The notes under the pieces are model-generated. The model saw only the letters and a program-made list of their open reading frames with translations. It had not been told where the DNA came from and did no database searches. Source: Ciona intestinalis (taxonomy: Eukaryota; Chordata; Ascidiacea; Phlebobranchia; Cionidae). From it: a DNA stretch of 64,000 bases. This document shows, one piece after another, positions 45,601 to 58,000 of this stretch; the first letter of the stretch is position 1; the number at the start of each line of letters is the position of its first letter. The translations under genes and the position numbers were made by a program. The stretch is taken from assembly GCF_000224145.3 (NCBI RefSeq), contig NC_020173.2:997674-1061673 (forward strand), written 5' to 3'.

Positions 45601-48600
45601 TTCGTAGGACTTGATTATAAAATATGGCTATAATCAGATACACGCTTTTTACAGGCAGTGTATGACAAGAAAGCAAACTTCGGAGATGGTGATCTTATAA
45701 ATCGAAGAATTGTCGTGTGTGACGACATAGCCGAGTCGTGTTTCTCAATGGAAAATATAACAGTAGTTATTGACACCGGCGTGAAGTTTGAAAAAGTAAG
45801 TTTTCCCACCTTGCGTAAGCAATCCGTATTTTATAAATACACTTGGCATGTATTTCAGGTTTTTAACACCCGATTTCGCACGTACTCCAATATTAAGCAA
45901 TACATTTCTCAAGCTAGCGCATCGTTACGTATGGACCGATGCCAGGCAGGTGGAAAGTTATACAAACTTTACGACCATGTTCATTTTGAAGAGGTGGGAT
46001 CAAACTTACTTTAATGTTTAATCTCTTTGCTATTACCAAATATTCACATACGTACTTTAGTTTATTACGCTTTTATTACATATATACGAGTTTTACAGAC
46101 TGCATCAGAACAGTCGATTCCCGAAATCAAACGATTTGAACTTACAACTGAAGTTTTGCTGATGAAAAGATTGTTGCAAAGACTAAACGTATCTCTCACA
46201 CAATGCCAACTACTTGAAGCACCAGGTACAGTGTTGTTGTTACATGCGTTACGTCTTAAACGACCTGGAATAAAAACGTATCTGTTCTATATGCTTGATG
46301 AATGTGCAAATGATATGTATAGTAGGATGGGGGCAGATGGGACACCTTTGGAATATAATATCCAAATATCCTGATTGGATTTTAAACAATTTACAACAGT
46401 ATATATAGAAGTCTTGAAAATACGGTTTTACAATTCTTTAAAAGTTTATTTATTTCAACCAGATGAAATGAAAAGTGTCCGATCTTCCCCTACCCTGCTA
46501 TATATAGTGGGGTCGGGGAAGATGGGACACTTTTAGCACAAAATATAAATATATTCTGGTCGTGTTTTAAACAAATAACAATGGTCTATGAAAGTCGCGA
46601 GGACAATGTTTTGTAATTCTTTAAATGTTCTTTGTTTACTACCAAATTGCACGAGAAAATATAATGAAAAGGTGTCACATCTTTCCCCATCCTACAATGA
46701 TATGAGATGATGAATGTATTTATTCTGTTTTATACCGTTCTATCTGATAGTAAATAAGAAAAAAACTACAGCATTATATAACCAAATTCTCACGACTCTA
46801 AAATGTTGATATTATGTGCTAGCGGTATCTATCTTATCCACAGTATATATTTAACCTTATCTGAAACACAGCCTGTGGATACGAATCATAAATTACAAAT
46901 TTAGTAAGGAGGAGATGGGACATCTTTTCATTCCATATTCTCGGTGGTGTTCCAAGAATTATTCAATCCTCGCGACTCACATAGGCCGTTTTTATTAGCT
47001 TACAACACGATCAGGATATGGATAATATGTCTTAAAGGTGTCCCATCTAACCTCACATATATAGCCTACTATATAGATCAATTTAAACGTTATTCCATAT
47101 GTTTATTGGTATAGATCCCGAAGCTTACATGTTGGCATTGGAAGAGTTGGATTACCACGGAGCATTGGACGAGAATGGGAATCTATCTGATCTAGGAATG
47201 GTAATGAGTGAGATGCCGCTGTCACTTGCGGAGGCCAAGGTGGTTATCGCAAGTTGTGGAGAAGGATGTACCCAGGTAAACATAATATGCTGACATGTTT
47301 AGTTTACCGATGTACTGCCGTGTTTTAAACGTAACATTTAAATTTAAAACTATGGTTTCATATACTTATCTTATAGTAGGATAGGGAAGATGGGACCCAT
47401 TTTTATTCTGCTTTCTCGTCTCATTTGGAATCAAACAAAAAACTTTCAAAGAATTATAAAACCGTATCCTTACGACCCCGAAAGACCGTTGGTATTTATT
47501 TAAATCACGAGATGTCCCATCTTACCCCATAGTACTATATGCATATATATATCACAATTCAGTGTGTTTGAATTTGTAGGTTTCATCTGTTTGAAGTACC
47601 ATTCATAATTGACAACTCATAATGCTTTCATGATGTTTTTTTTTCAGGAAATTGTGACTATCATCGCAATGCAAAAATGTTCAGATTTGTTCGTAGTTCC
47701 TCCTGGCTTAGAGAGCAAAGCTGCAGTGTGCAGAAGAAGCATGACCCATAAAGCTGGCGACCATTTCACTTTCCTCAATATATTCTATCGTTTCGCAAGG
47801 CGTAAGTCAAAGTTAAGCAATAGAAGAATTTATACGGTCATATCATGCATGCTGTAATATAGTTGGGTGGGGGAAGATGGGACACGTTTTTATTCTACTT
47901 TTACGTCCAAATTAATAGTAAACAAGGAACATTTAATAAAATATAAAACCGTATCCTCACGACTTTAATAGACAGTTATTATTTGATTAAAAACATGATT
48001 AGGATAATTAAATAATAGGTACTAAAGGTGTCCCGTCTTCTCCCTCCGCCTTATATACCAATATGGTTGAAATAAGCTTCACTTGCGTTTTACGATATTG
48101 ATAACCAAGCATATGTTTGTGCATACATGTTGTTCGCAAACATTGCCGTTGCATTAATTAGTTAGTAGTGCAGAATATCCAAATACTGATTAACTTATTA
48201 GGTAAACACAAAATACTGTACAGTCCGTTATATATAGTTTTTCAGTGTAAGTACATACTTGTATATTACAAACTCTGGAATCTTTTTCTTAATCCTTTGT
48301 ACATAAACCAACACATAATATAAATGTTTGATAAGAAGGTGGTAACAGTTTCATTGTTTGTTAAAGACAAGCGATCTGAGTCTTGGTGCAACGCCAACTA
48401 CGTGAGTTACGATGCTTTGAAAATGGCGGACAAGAAACGAAGTGAAATACTCGAAGTGATGGAGATTCTTGAACTTCCTGTTAGTGAACCAGTCATCGAA
48501 CCACAGTTAATGGAAACTAGTGTCAAGAAAGCGTTACTTGCTGGATACTTCATGCAGGTATATTATGAGCTGTATGGGTTATTATATTTGCGTTCAAAGT

Positions 48601-50047
48601 ATACGAATCAAGTGGTCTTGTTACTACTGCGTTTTTTCCAAAAAAAATTTTTTTTTTCAAAACTCCATCCATCTATAATTGAGCTGCCTTATTTTCTATT
48701 TTAGTTTAAAAACAATGTAAAGTTACGGGAAATGTAACTTCATAGTGACACCAAAACAGAGAAGACAAAAAATTTAGAGCACATAACTTTAATTTTGGTT
48801 TGAATACATGTTTACCCAAAACAAAAGCGCATTACATTCTACATGCCACAATGCCACAAATATCTACCTAAATATGTACTATAATAACAAATAAATTATT
48901 TACCAGATCGCGAGAGACACCGATGGGTGCGGGAATTATCACATAATACGAGACAAACACATATCACGACTTCATCCAGACTGTGGATTGGTCAACTCAA
49001 GGCCAGAGTGGGTGATTTACAACAAGTTTGAACTCACAGAGAACAGCTACCTTTCAACTGTCAGTCCTGTTGATCCCGAATGGTAAGCGAAATACTAGGT
49101 TTTTAAAAATCGCAATAAACCTGTAAAAGGCTCGTCGCTGCTGCCATCACCGTGGGCGTATGTGACCTTGGGCAAGATATTCATCAGCAGTTGTTTCAGT
49201 CCAGTAGTCACTAATGGGTTGTTCAAATTAACAGTCATTTAAAAGATAAAAAAAACAATTAAATAAATCCCCAAAGCTACATACGTGCTTGGTAACTCGT
49301 AAGCTGGCACGAGGTAAAACAGAACACCGAAAATCCGTGTTATAACGAATGTCAGCATTTCCCGGCCGCGCGAGGATAAAGCGAGTTACATTCATTTATC
49401 TGTGTGATGCACAAATCTTGCCTATTGTTACAGCACCAGTTTAAAACCAATATTGTTAAATTTGCATTTTCCGATTTTGATTACGTTTTAAGCCATTGCA
49501 ATGGCTGTGCAGTAAACGAGGCAAAATTAAGCATACGAGCACTTCTTGGAATAACAAGTTAGTAATTTATTTGTTCCTATAAAGTATCTTTGTATCTATA
49601 AAGGAAGTTATTAATAGACTTTTTTTTAGGATTGCAGAAATCGTCCCACATAGCTATCTCACTAACTTGCCAACAAATGAAGCGAAAGACACTCTTCTTT
49701 ATTTAGCTGAGAGGTACCGTGGTAATGCCGGCGGTATTGAAGACGAAGAACAGAACAACTTTAAACCCAACGAAATTCGAAAATCTATAAATAAACAAGA
49801 CGCGAAAAAGGCAAAGCACAAACAACAAGTGCAATCTTCAAGTGCCCTTAAAACGGGGTTGGAAATTAACAGAGCTCACGTTGACAGTAACGACGCTGGT
49901 AGCGAACGGGGCGATGATGCGCTCTCTGATGACACTGACGTTTTGACGCAAGCTGTACGCGACGTAACTTACGTTTACAATCAAGCGTCAACTTACGTGC
50001 GAACTTCGGAGTATGCTTCAGAAGGCTCTCAATGTAACGTGCAATAA
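42698..50047 (+). CDS. DHX32: DHX32-type DEAH-box helicase (5' end in gap)
   Basis: Superfamily 2 RNA helicase-like protein, 853 residues visible. Exons: 42698-42950, 43067-43171, 43609-43700, 44035-44163, 44223-44583, 45093-45212, 45655-45795, 45859-45993, 46099-46225, 47115-47275, 47648-47801, 48367-48557, 48907-49082, 49630-50047; all phases agree. [20 protein letters not shown] opens the family's N-terminal block. Walker A is GKAGSGKST, motif II reads DEIQ in place of DEAH, then TDILLALLK. An acidic, Lys-rich insert lies in exon 5 ([20 protein letters not shown]). Later blocks follow the DHX32 pattern: [50 protein letters not shown] and [17 protein letters not shown]. The C-terminal tail is low-complexity. 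DQX1 is the alternative name within the same clade. Introns are dense with miniature elements. Confidence 0.87.
43204..43402 (+). mobile_element. Miniature element A, copy 20
   Basis: AATAGTAGGGTGGGTAAATA start, CTTTCCCCACATTACTATA end; DHX32-like intron 2. Confidence 0.8.
43737..43995 (-). mobile_element. SINE copy, reverse, in DHX32-like intron 3
   Basis: GAATGAATG tail first, then GTAACCTACTTTATCCTCGC, TTACGAGCTGCC and CCCATAGTGACCACTGGG, the reverse complement of the 41.5-41.8 kb copy. It ends shortly before exon 44035. Confidence 0.75.
44837..45038 (+). mobile_element. Miniature element A, copy 21
   Basis: TATAGTAGGGAAGAGATAGG start, CTTCCCCACCGTACTATA end; DHX32-like intron. Confidence 0.8.
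45348..45557 (+). mobile_element. Miniature element A, copy 22
   Basis: TATAGTGTATAGGGTGAGGA start, CTTCCCCACCCTACTATA end; DHX32-like intron. Confidence 0.8.
46317..46503 (+). mobile_element. Miniature element A, copy 23
   Basis: TATAGTAGGATGGGGGCAGA start, CTTCCCCTACCCTGCTATA end. Directly followed by another copy in the same orientation. Confidence 0.8.
46503..46698 (+). mobile_element. Miniature element A, copy 24
   Basis: TATAGTGGGGTCGGGGAAGA start overlaps the end of the previous copy; end CTTTCCCCATCCTACAAT. Confidence 0.8.
46700..46850 (-). mobile_element. Miniature element A, decayed remnant
   Basis: Only weak similarity remains (TAGTAAATAAG, GATATTATGTGCTAGCGGTA, CTTATCCACAGTATA). 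Probably a third adjacent copy. Confidence 0.4.
46910..47075 (-). mobile_element. Miniature element A, copy 25 (shortened)
   Basis: TTAGTAAGGAGGAGATGGGA start and AAAGGTGTCCCATCTAACCT end. Just upstream of DHX32-like exon 47115. Confidence 0.7.
47372..47540 (-). mobile_element. Miniature element A, copy 26
   Basis: TATAGTAGGATAGGGAAGAT start, CTTACCCCATAGTACTATA end, with a short deletion in the core. Confidence 0.75.
47858..48057 (-). mobile_element. Miniature element A, copy 27 (rightmost)
   Basis: TATAGTTGGGTGGGGGAAGA start, CTTCTCCCTCCGCCTTATATA end. No further copy is recognised to its right. Confidence 0.8.
49130..49398 (+). mobile_element. SINE copy in the last DHX32-like intron
   Basis: GTGACCTTGGGCAAGATATT, CAGTAGTCACTAATGGGTTG, GGTAACTCGTAAGCTGGCAC and CGCGCGAGGATAAAGCGAG, with a CATTCATT tail. 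Confidence 0.75.
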
Positions 50048-50340
50048 TAAGATGCAATAATTTTACCTTTGTTTATTTACTGATTTCTTCCTAACTATAT
50101 TATCAGTCCTTTATTAATTAAATCACCAACAACTATTAGAAGTGTACACCTTTTTACGTCTCTGAAGGAGTTTTAACAATATATATGAATTCTTTATTTT
50201 ATTTCACTAATTCAAGTGAAGTTTTAATTTTTTTTGCTCTACTGTGCGCAAAAGATATGCGCTCGAATCCTGTGCTTTGTAGAACTGTGATAATTGTTAA
50301 TTGACACCTATTCTGTTGATCGTAGCCTAAAACTGTGTAA

Positions 50341-50346
50341 AATAAA
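50341..50346 (+). terminator. Candidate poly(A) signal of DHX32-like gene
   Basis: AATAAA about 300 nt past the TAA stop and 240 nt before the next gene's start codon. Confidence 0.4.
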
Positions 50347-50587
50347 TGATTTTATCTCAAAGTTACAACATAATATATGCTTGGTATCATTATATTAGTA
50401 ACATAAGGTTTGAAAAAATTGAACGAGTAGGAGTCCCCAAATATTTTTGCAGATTTGTGTTTTTGAACCAGTGGCACGTGACAATCCAGTCATGCGTGTT
50501 CGTACTCAGTCAAGCGTTAAGCATTTACAAACATAAACTTAAGACGAAGAAAAGACTGTTGTATGCGATTGATTGTTAAGATGTGCT

Positions 50588-51709
50588 ATGCTTAGTCATC
50601 GTGTGCAAAAGTTTTTACTGGCGAATTCGGTTAGAGTAATACTTGCTTGTCAGATTCACACGTCTTTTGCTTCTCAAACTACAATGCGCGCTGTCAGACA
50701 GCATAAATTCGGCGGCTCTAGCGAGCTTTACGTTTCTACAAACGAAACGAAACCGACGGCCGGCGATAATCAAATTTTGATACGAGTGCACGCTACAGCG
50801 TTGAACCGTGCGGATTTGCTCTTGAGAGAAGGAAAATATCCTGGAATGAAAGAAGCTGCTCATCTAGGCCTTGAAGTTTCTGGTGTTGTGGATGCTGTTG
50901 GAGAAAAAGCGAATAAATGGAAGATTGGAGATAAAGTTATGGCTCTTTTGCCGGGTGGTGGATATTCTGAGTTTGCAGCAGTAAATCAGGACCATGTTAT
51001 GTCAATTCCACAGGGATTCACCTTTGAAAAAGGAGCTGCAATACCTGAAGTATGGCTCACTGCATATCAACTGTTACATTTTGTTGGTAACCTGCAAAAG
51101 GGTGAAACTGTTTTGATTCATGGTGGTGGAAGTGGTGTGGGCACTGCAGCTGTACAGCTTGTTACACTTGCTGGTGCAAAAGCAATAGTCACAGCGGGAA
51201 CAGATGAAAAAACAGCTTTCGCAAAGAAGCTGGGAGCTATAGATGGTTTCAACTACAAAAAATCGGAATTTAAAGACCTTGTGTTAGGGGCTACTAATGG
51301 GAAAGGAGTCAATGTCATATTGGATTGTGTAGGAGGTTCATACTGGGAGCAAAATGCAGCTTGTCTTGCTGTAGAAGGACGTTGGGTGGTGTATGGGTTA
51401 TTAGGAGGGCCAAATGTCAATGGTCCTATACTGGGTACTGTTCTCAGGAAGCGTGCTTCTATACTTGGCACTACACTCAAAGCTAGAAGTGATGAATACA
51501 AAGCTTCATTGATTAAGGCATTTGCTGATAACGCTCTGCCTCATTTTAATGCTGGTACCACTGGTAAAGTGCTACAGCCAGTAATTGACAGAATACTGCC
51601 TTTGGATAACATAATTGATGCACATGATTACATGGCTACAAATAAAAGCAATGGAAAAATTGTAATAACTGTACAAGAGGATTTAAATACACAAAAAAGT
51701 GAATTGTAG
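50588..51709 (+). CDS. TP53I3: PIG3-type quinone oxidoreductase, intronless
   Basis: Zinc-free medium-chain dehydrogenase/reductase of the quinone oxidoreductase group, closest in pattern to vertebrate PIG3 (TP53I3), an NADPH-dependent quinone reductase. 373 aa from the ATG at 50588. The conserved enzyme starts at Met33 (MRAVRQHKFGGSSELYV), which may be a second start. Landmarks: NRADLLLREGKYPGM, LGLEVSGVV, GDKVMALLPGGGYSEFA, GAAIPEVWLTAYQLL, the nucleotide-binding loop GGGSGVGTAAVQL, and NVILDCVGGSYW. Residues 1-32 have no acidic residue and several basic ones (MLSHRVQKFLLANSVRVI), which suggests a mitochondrial presequence. A short upstream ATG at 50581 in another frame ends at a TAG and overlaps the real start, so it may tune translation. 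The whole gene is a single exon between multi-exon neighbours. Confidence 0.9.
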   Translation: MLSHRVQKFLLANSVRVILACQIHTSFASQTTMRAVRQHKFGGSSELYVSTNETKPTAGDNQILIRVHATALNRADLLLREGKYPGMKEAAHLGLEVSGVVDAVGEKANKWKIGDKVMALLPGGGYSEFAAVNQDHVMSIPQGFTFEKGAAIPEVWLTAYQLLHFVGNLQKGETVLIHGGGSGVGTAAVQLVTLAGAKAIVTAGTDEKTAFAKKLGAIDGFNYKKSEFKDLVLGATNGKGVNVILDCVGGSYWEQNAACLAVEGRWVVYGLLGGPNVNGPILGTVLRKRASILGTTLKARSDEYKASLIKAFADNALPHFNAGTTGKVLQPVIDRILPLDNIIDAHDYMATNKSNGKIVITVQEDLNTQKSEL

Positions 51710-51869
51710 TTTGCTACTCAATGTAACTAATTATATATATATATTACATATATATCCAATTTTTAAATGTATATCATGTAATCTTGACTTTTGTGTTTAG
51801 TTTGTTTATGATGCAACTCCATTACTTAAAATTTGTGCTTTTGTTGTGTGTCGCATAGTTCTAAACTCT

Positions 51870-51875
51870 AATAAA
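51870..51875 (+). terminator. Poly(A) signal of PIG3-type gene
   Basis: AATAAA 160 nt past the TAG stop, 126 nt before the WDR81 start codon. Confidence 0.6.
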
Positions 51876-52001
51876 GTTTACTCTTTAGCTTTTCTAAAAT
51901 CCTACACTTAATTTTCCAAATAGAACTAGTATTTTTGAAATGGTAAACACTTCATATATTTAGCATTGGTGCTTCTCAGTAGGCAAGTAAAGTGGTGAAA
52001 C

Positions 52002-55000
52002 ATGGAGGAAAATCTGATCGATAAATTGTCTCAGGAATTAAAAGTGCCTCGTGCTTACTTTAAAATTCTGGATGAAAAATCTGCGATTGCTCTTGTTGAT
52101 GCAGATTGGATCGAAGCAATAAAAGATAAGGATCAAGTTCCAGAGTCTTCTATTTCAGATTTGGTCTCGGAGCAGGAGACGGAGGAGTTGTTCCGACTTT
52201 CCTCTCGTTGTGAAGATAAAGGAACATTTAAAGTTTCTATTTCCATTGTTGATTTAGATTCGGTTAAGCATTTGAAACTAACTTTATCCAAATCGAAATA
52301 CCAAAGCTTAGGAAAATTGTGTGGTGATATCGCGAAACAGAACTACCACAACCAACTATTAACATCCCATCAAAGGTTCCCTCATAATTATTTTCCTGCC
52401 AACTCAGAATCTGCATATGATGAACATTGTGAAAGCCCTGTACAGGTTCTGTCTCATAGCAATTTACTGATGCCCTATGGTATTGTAAAGGGATGTGCGA
52501 ACTCCTATATAATTAGACCTTTTCTTAGCCACAGTGTACGACATGCACTCATGTACAGTCCAAATATGCTCAGTCAGTCGAACTCTAAACCTTTGTTTTT
52601 GGTCTACCAAATTCTTCAACTGTTTAAATTTCTGCATCGAACTTGCCCAAGTTTAGACTTGTGTGGTTTATCTTGGGGTGACATTGCACTGGATGAACTC
52701 ATGTGGTTACGAGCACGTATTTGCCACTTCATACCTCAAACCTCAACTAAAAATCTTCAAGTGAAGGCACCAGAACAGCCAGAATTAAGTGAAACTGTAA
52801 CACACAAAGCTTTTGATGAAACCATAGCAGATATTGTGGATAAATGGGTGAGCTTACTGAGTATACTTGGTAAAGTGCTTAGCTAACTTCTTGAATTAAA
52901 GCAATCAATACATTTTTTTACCCACAATTTTTTTTGAAATTAGGCAATGGTAAAGTTGGTCACATAGCCTTACAAAGAACATAATTTAAACATACTATAT
53001 TCTGCCTTTTGTGTCCTGATAAGGTTAATCCTGTGAATATTAGTAGAATGTAAATTGTTTCGTTTGTTTTAGGTTTGTGGAGAAATAAACAACTTCGACT
53101 ATCTGATGTACCTTAACAAACTCACAGGTAAAATTTGTGTTCTAATGTTTTTTTTTTTTTATTTAATTGCATAGCAATGCTGCATGTTTAAAAAAATAAC
53201 CTGAAATTAAAAATGCATTTTTCAATAAAAATGCTTATCCCTTCATTTGTTCTGTGAAAACGCATTTCCTGCCTTTTAACAACATTTTAGTTTTTAAGGA
53301 CGTTTATTTAATTTCAATTTGATTGAATGCAGGAAGAAGATCAAAAGATCCCCATCATCACCCTATTCTTCCATGGATCTCTGATTTGTCTTCTTTTAAC
53401 GGGGGATGGAGGGATTTATCAAAATCAAAATACAGGTGTATATATAATATATATATATATATATACAGTGGCGCAGCCAGAAAAAAATTAGGGGGTGGGT
53501 TTTAATCAAAAAAATTTCCAAAAATTTTTTAATTATTTTTTTTTTATTTTTTTTTGGTTTAGAATGGAGGGGTTGCGACCCCCTTAACCCCCCTGGCTGC
53601 GCCAGTATATATATATATTTAGTTTATTATGAATTTTGCAATGTACTCTTATCAAAAAACTCTAATCCAGGAAACTTTGCTAGTGCATAATGTAAACACC
53701 AGTGTCATTACAGGTGTAATGGTCCTAAGGTGGCGGGCTTACTTTAAACTTAATTCCAGGACCTTGCCTTGCCTCACTATAGGACCATAATAGAACACCC
53801 AAATAGAATAAAATATAAAGTTATAAACTAGGCTTAGTTATGGAAACATTCGAATTGGAACTTTGAAAAAACTGTAAAATGTTTTACAGTGTGTACATTT
53901 TTACCACAAATGCATACATAGGGATGCACATTACAGAATTTCGAATCCATGAGATTCGAATCCTTTTGTATTCGAATCTATTTACGGGATTCGGTATTCT
54001 GTTTAATGACGTCATTACACGTCATCTCATATACTGTATTAACAATTTTTGAAACTTATTAATTTTGAAAAAAAATATTTTTGTGAATGTAGGACTTTCG
54101 AGAGTAAGCGTTTCGTAACGTCTTTTCATAGCCTGCTATACGTTTCATGACGCAAAAACTACCCAGTAGTACAATTTTTGATCATTTTACAACTCAAGAT
54201 CCAACAAGGCTGTTATGAAAGGGTCAATAAACTGACTTTTGTGGGTAAAATTTTTTTTTCCTATAAATATAAAAAGATTCGAAATTCTAGATTCGGAATT
54301 CTAGATTCGAATTAAAGTATTCTAGGATATCCTAGAATACCTAATTATTCTGTAATGTGCATCCCTATGCATACACATTTTACACTAGTTGCTTCAATTA
54401 ATGCCATGATATTATCCAGGTTAAACAAAGGAGATGACCAGTTATACCTTCAATACGCGATGGCAGAAGACAACAGTTGCCACGGAGCACAAGTTCCTCA
54501 CCATGTGCCTGATATGTTGTCAGATATCACATACTATGTTTACATGGCTCGTAGGATATCAAGAGATGTACTACAGAAGCACGTGCGGTTGGTCAATAGA
54601 TGAAAAACTTAAGTTTTTGTATAGTTTATTGCTTTTTTGGATGGGACCTTCAGAGATAATATGCATGTTTTATAGTTACTACAAAAAAAAAAAAACGGTT
54701 TTAATAATATTTAGACATATTGAGGCATACGGTTTCTAAATAGTAAACAGTTTCCTTCTTGTACTGCATATCATATAAACATGACATGACCAGAAAGGCA
54801 TGAGTCATAGGTAGCAGTATTGTTCAACTCTATTGGAAGTTTACAAATCTAAAACTTCAATACATGCATTACTGTGCCTATTTCCTGAAGTCTTTATAAC
54901 TCAGTGGTTCTTAAACTTTTTTCTATGCTTAACACTTTCAACAAAGATGCTTATCAGATTTACCCCCAATATGTAATATGGCGATCATTTATTAAAATGC

Positions 55001-58000
55001 AAAAACAACTAATTACATCAGTTATATTTAATGTTTAATCGGATTAGCAGTTAATTTGAATAAGTAAGCTACAATAACTACAAATGGCAAAAACTTTTGA
55101 CCCCCCTGATGTGGATTTTGATTGGTGGCTTTTTTACCCTCTAAATACGAGAAATTTACCTTCAGGGGTAAATTCACGCCAGTTTAAGAAATGCTGCTTT
55201 ATATAAAAGGCAAACTTATTTTGTAATTTTTTAGATCATATTGGGAACCAAATGAATATCCCTCAACCATCCAGAGAATACAGGAGTGGTCTCCGGATGA
55301 ATGCATCCCGGAGTTCTTCACTGATCCTACTGTCTTTTACTCCGTGCATCCAGACATGAGCAATCTCGGACTTCCAGATTGGGCCGAATCTCCGGAGGAT
55401 TTTGTCCTCCAGCACATGTAGGAAGATCATTCAACTATTAATATTCATTTTTTTAAGTTTGTGTAGATATCATAAATGCTAATAACAAATGCTTGTTTAC
55501 ATACTTGCTACTTTTTAAATAATTTGTTCCAGCTAAAGTAAAGTAACATAAAAGGTGCCTAAATAGTTTTTCTGCAGTTCTAATTGCACAAAATATTATA
55601 TGGTGTTTTTTTCCTTATTTTATTGTAAAGCAATTACTTTTTTTTTTTTTTTTGATAAGCAATTCAAATAATTAAGCGTTTCCACCCACAGGGAAATGCT
55701 TGAGAGCCCACAAGTCTCTGCTAAACTTAATGAATGGATTGATGTAACTTTTGGTTACAAACTATCAGGCAAACACGCAGAGCAATCAATGAATGTGTGT
55801 AGACAGTTGGTTGACCATCATACTGACCCCCACACACAAGGTATTGTACAGTTGTTCACAACACCTCATCCACAAAGAAGAATGTGCTGTGGGGATGAAG
55901 CTTTGATTGTGAGTTGGTATTTTGAATATTATAATATTATTTCTGCTGCATAAAGCATGTTTTTTTCTGTTTCAATACAAACATAACATAACGTCCAGAT
56001 TAAATTGAAAACGTTTGTCCAAATTTTATTTGAAAACTTTTCTCCAAATTTTATTTGAAAGTTTTTCTCAGTTTTTATTTCGGAATTTTTCTCCAGATTT
56101 TATTCAGAAACTTTTTTATAAAAATTGCAGCATTAACACTAATATTTTAAAAATTACATGAGTTTAATATGCAAATAGATTTTGCTTTGATTTTATTTTG
56201 ATCTTTTTTCCAGTTAAATTCTGATCAATTAGACGGTGGGTTTCTTAGCCCAGGAGTAGAAACTGCAAAGGATGCGTTGGTTGTGCAAGAGGTAATATTA
56301 ATTTACATGATTGACACACATGTTTACTTTAGGACACATTATGTTTTTATCCTTGTTTTTGTGAAGATATAAATTTAAAATAATAGTCCACCGGAGGGTT
56401 CAGCTATCCAGATGCCGCATAAATATTTCATATTGTTTGTCTGTTTGTGCATTTTATAGCAATATTTGGGTAACAATTATGCATGTTTGAGTAATAGTTT
56501 CTTTATAACTTGATGACTCTAGTTATTTAAATGTTTCCACTTGTGTTTCTACACATAATGTAATATTTAATAGTATAAAAGAAAAATACCTATAACCTTA
56601 CTGAAAATAAGTATTTGACAGCAGTTTCCGAAAAAAATTAAAACCATTGACATAAGATGTTTATTTGCCATATACCACAACACATGACTACCTATATTCA
56701 CACAGACTGGCGAATTAAAGAGTGGGGACGATATAATGATAAATGATGAAATAAATAAATCACCAAAAATATTGTTTCCGGTTGATTACGAACCATTTAA
56801 GTGGTTAGACCAACTGGAAAAGTTGCTACTGTTTAAGTCCAGAGATACAGAAAAGTAAGTTTTTCATTTTAACTTATATGCCGGAAACTTTAATCATAAA
56901 AGTTAAATTTTGCTTTACACTAAGCTAAGCGGTTACACAAGTGGCCTTATATAATTATATGGCCTAATAAAATGTAATTTTAACTTCAATGAGAACTATT
57001 TCAGTTTAAACTCTATTAATACCTTTGTAGGGGTTGGTAGATAATTTTAGATTCGATTTTCTAGGTTGCTTTCCATTTTTTAATTTTATTCCAGGTCGTC
57101 ATTGTCCACTACTTTTTGTGAAGTGTTGCAAAATGACAACGACTTAAAAACAATGTGTTCGCTAGAAGACCTGACCAGTGATAAAAACATGTTATTGTTC
57201 ATTTGCCTCGTACTAGAGTTATACCTCGCCCCACAGTTACATGCTAAAGTTGAGAGACTCCCTTTGTCTAAGAGATTTGAAGTCACTACAGCATGCTATA
57301 GTTCATATAAGGCTGAGCTTCCATCTGGTATAAGATACCCTGTGGATTACATGCTTAAAAACTTGGCTGCTGGCATTCAAGGGTAAGTATAAATGCACTA
57401 ATAATAATAAGGCACAAATGTACACATCTGGTAACTCATAAGCGGGCACAAGGTGTATGAAACAGAACACCTGTGTTATAACGACTGTCATTGATTTGGC
57501 ACAAGAGGCTGAATATTGTTACTAAAATCGGTAACTAAACAAAAAAGCGAAGTTTATCAATAATATTTACTTATTTTCGATTGTTGCACATTAGACATAC
57601 AACATTAAAATTAAGCAAGCACTTAACGTCTTCAATTTAATTTATTTGTTTCCGTAATTTGCGCACACTTGTACACTGTAGAAAAAAGCAAAACATTTTT
57701 AAAATGGGCTTGTTAACAAATGAGTATTTTAATTATGTATAGGATTTTTAGTCTAAAAAGTTTATTACTCACCAGAACATGCACACAGCTTATGCAGTGG
57801 GAATCAAGCACTAGTTTTGATTGTAAACAACAGCAGAGACTATTTAAATCCACCACCAACCGTGGTTTCCCTCCCCCCATACCCGACCATTTACTCCATA
57901 CATCAATGCACATCATGCACTTCCCCGTTTACTTTGACAAACTTTATGCATTCCTGGAATATTTACTGGTAAGGAGAAAAATACAGAATGAAAAAATATT

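Noticed and set aside
13042-48057. CRISPR-like or satellite array suggested by the repeated 200-bp units
   Set aside because: Units are dispersed, in both orientations, have inverted termini and interrupt genes, which is the behaviour of mobile elements in an animal genome.
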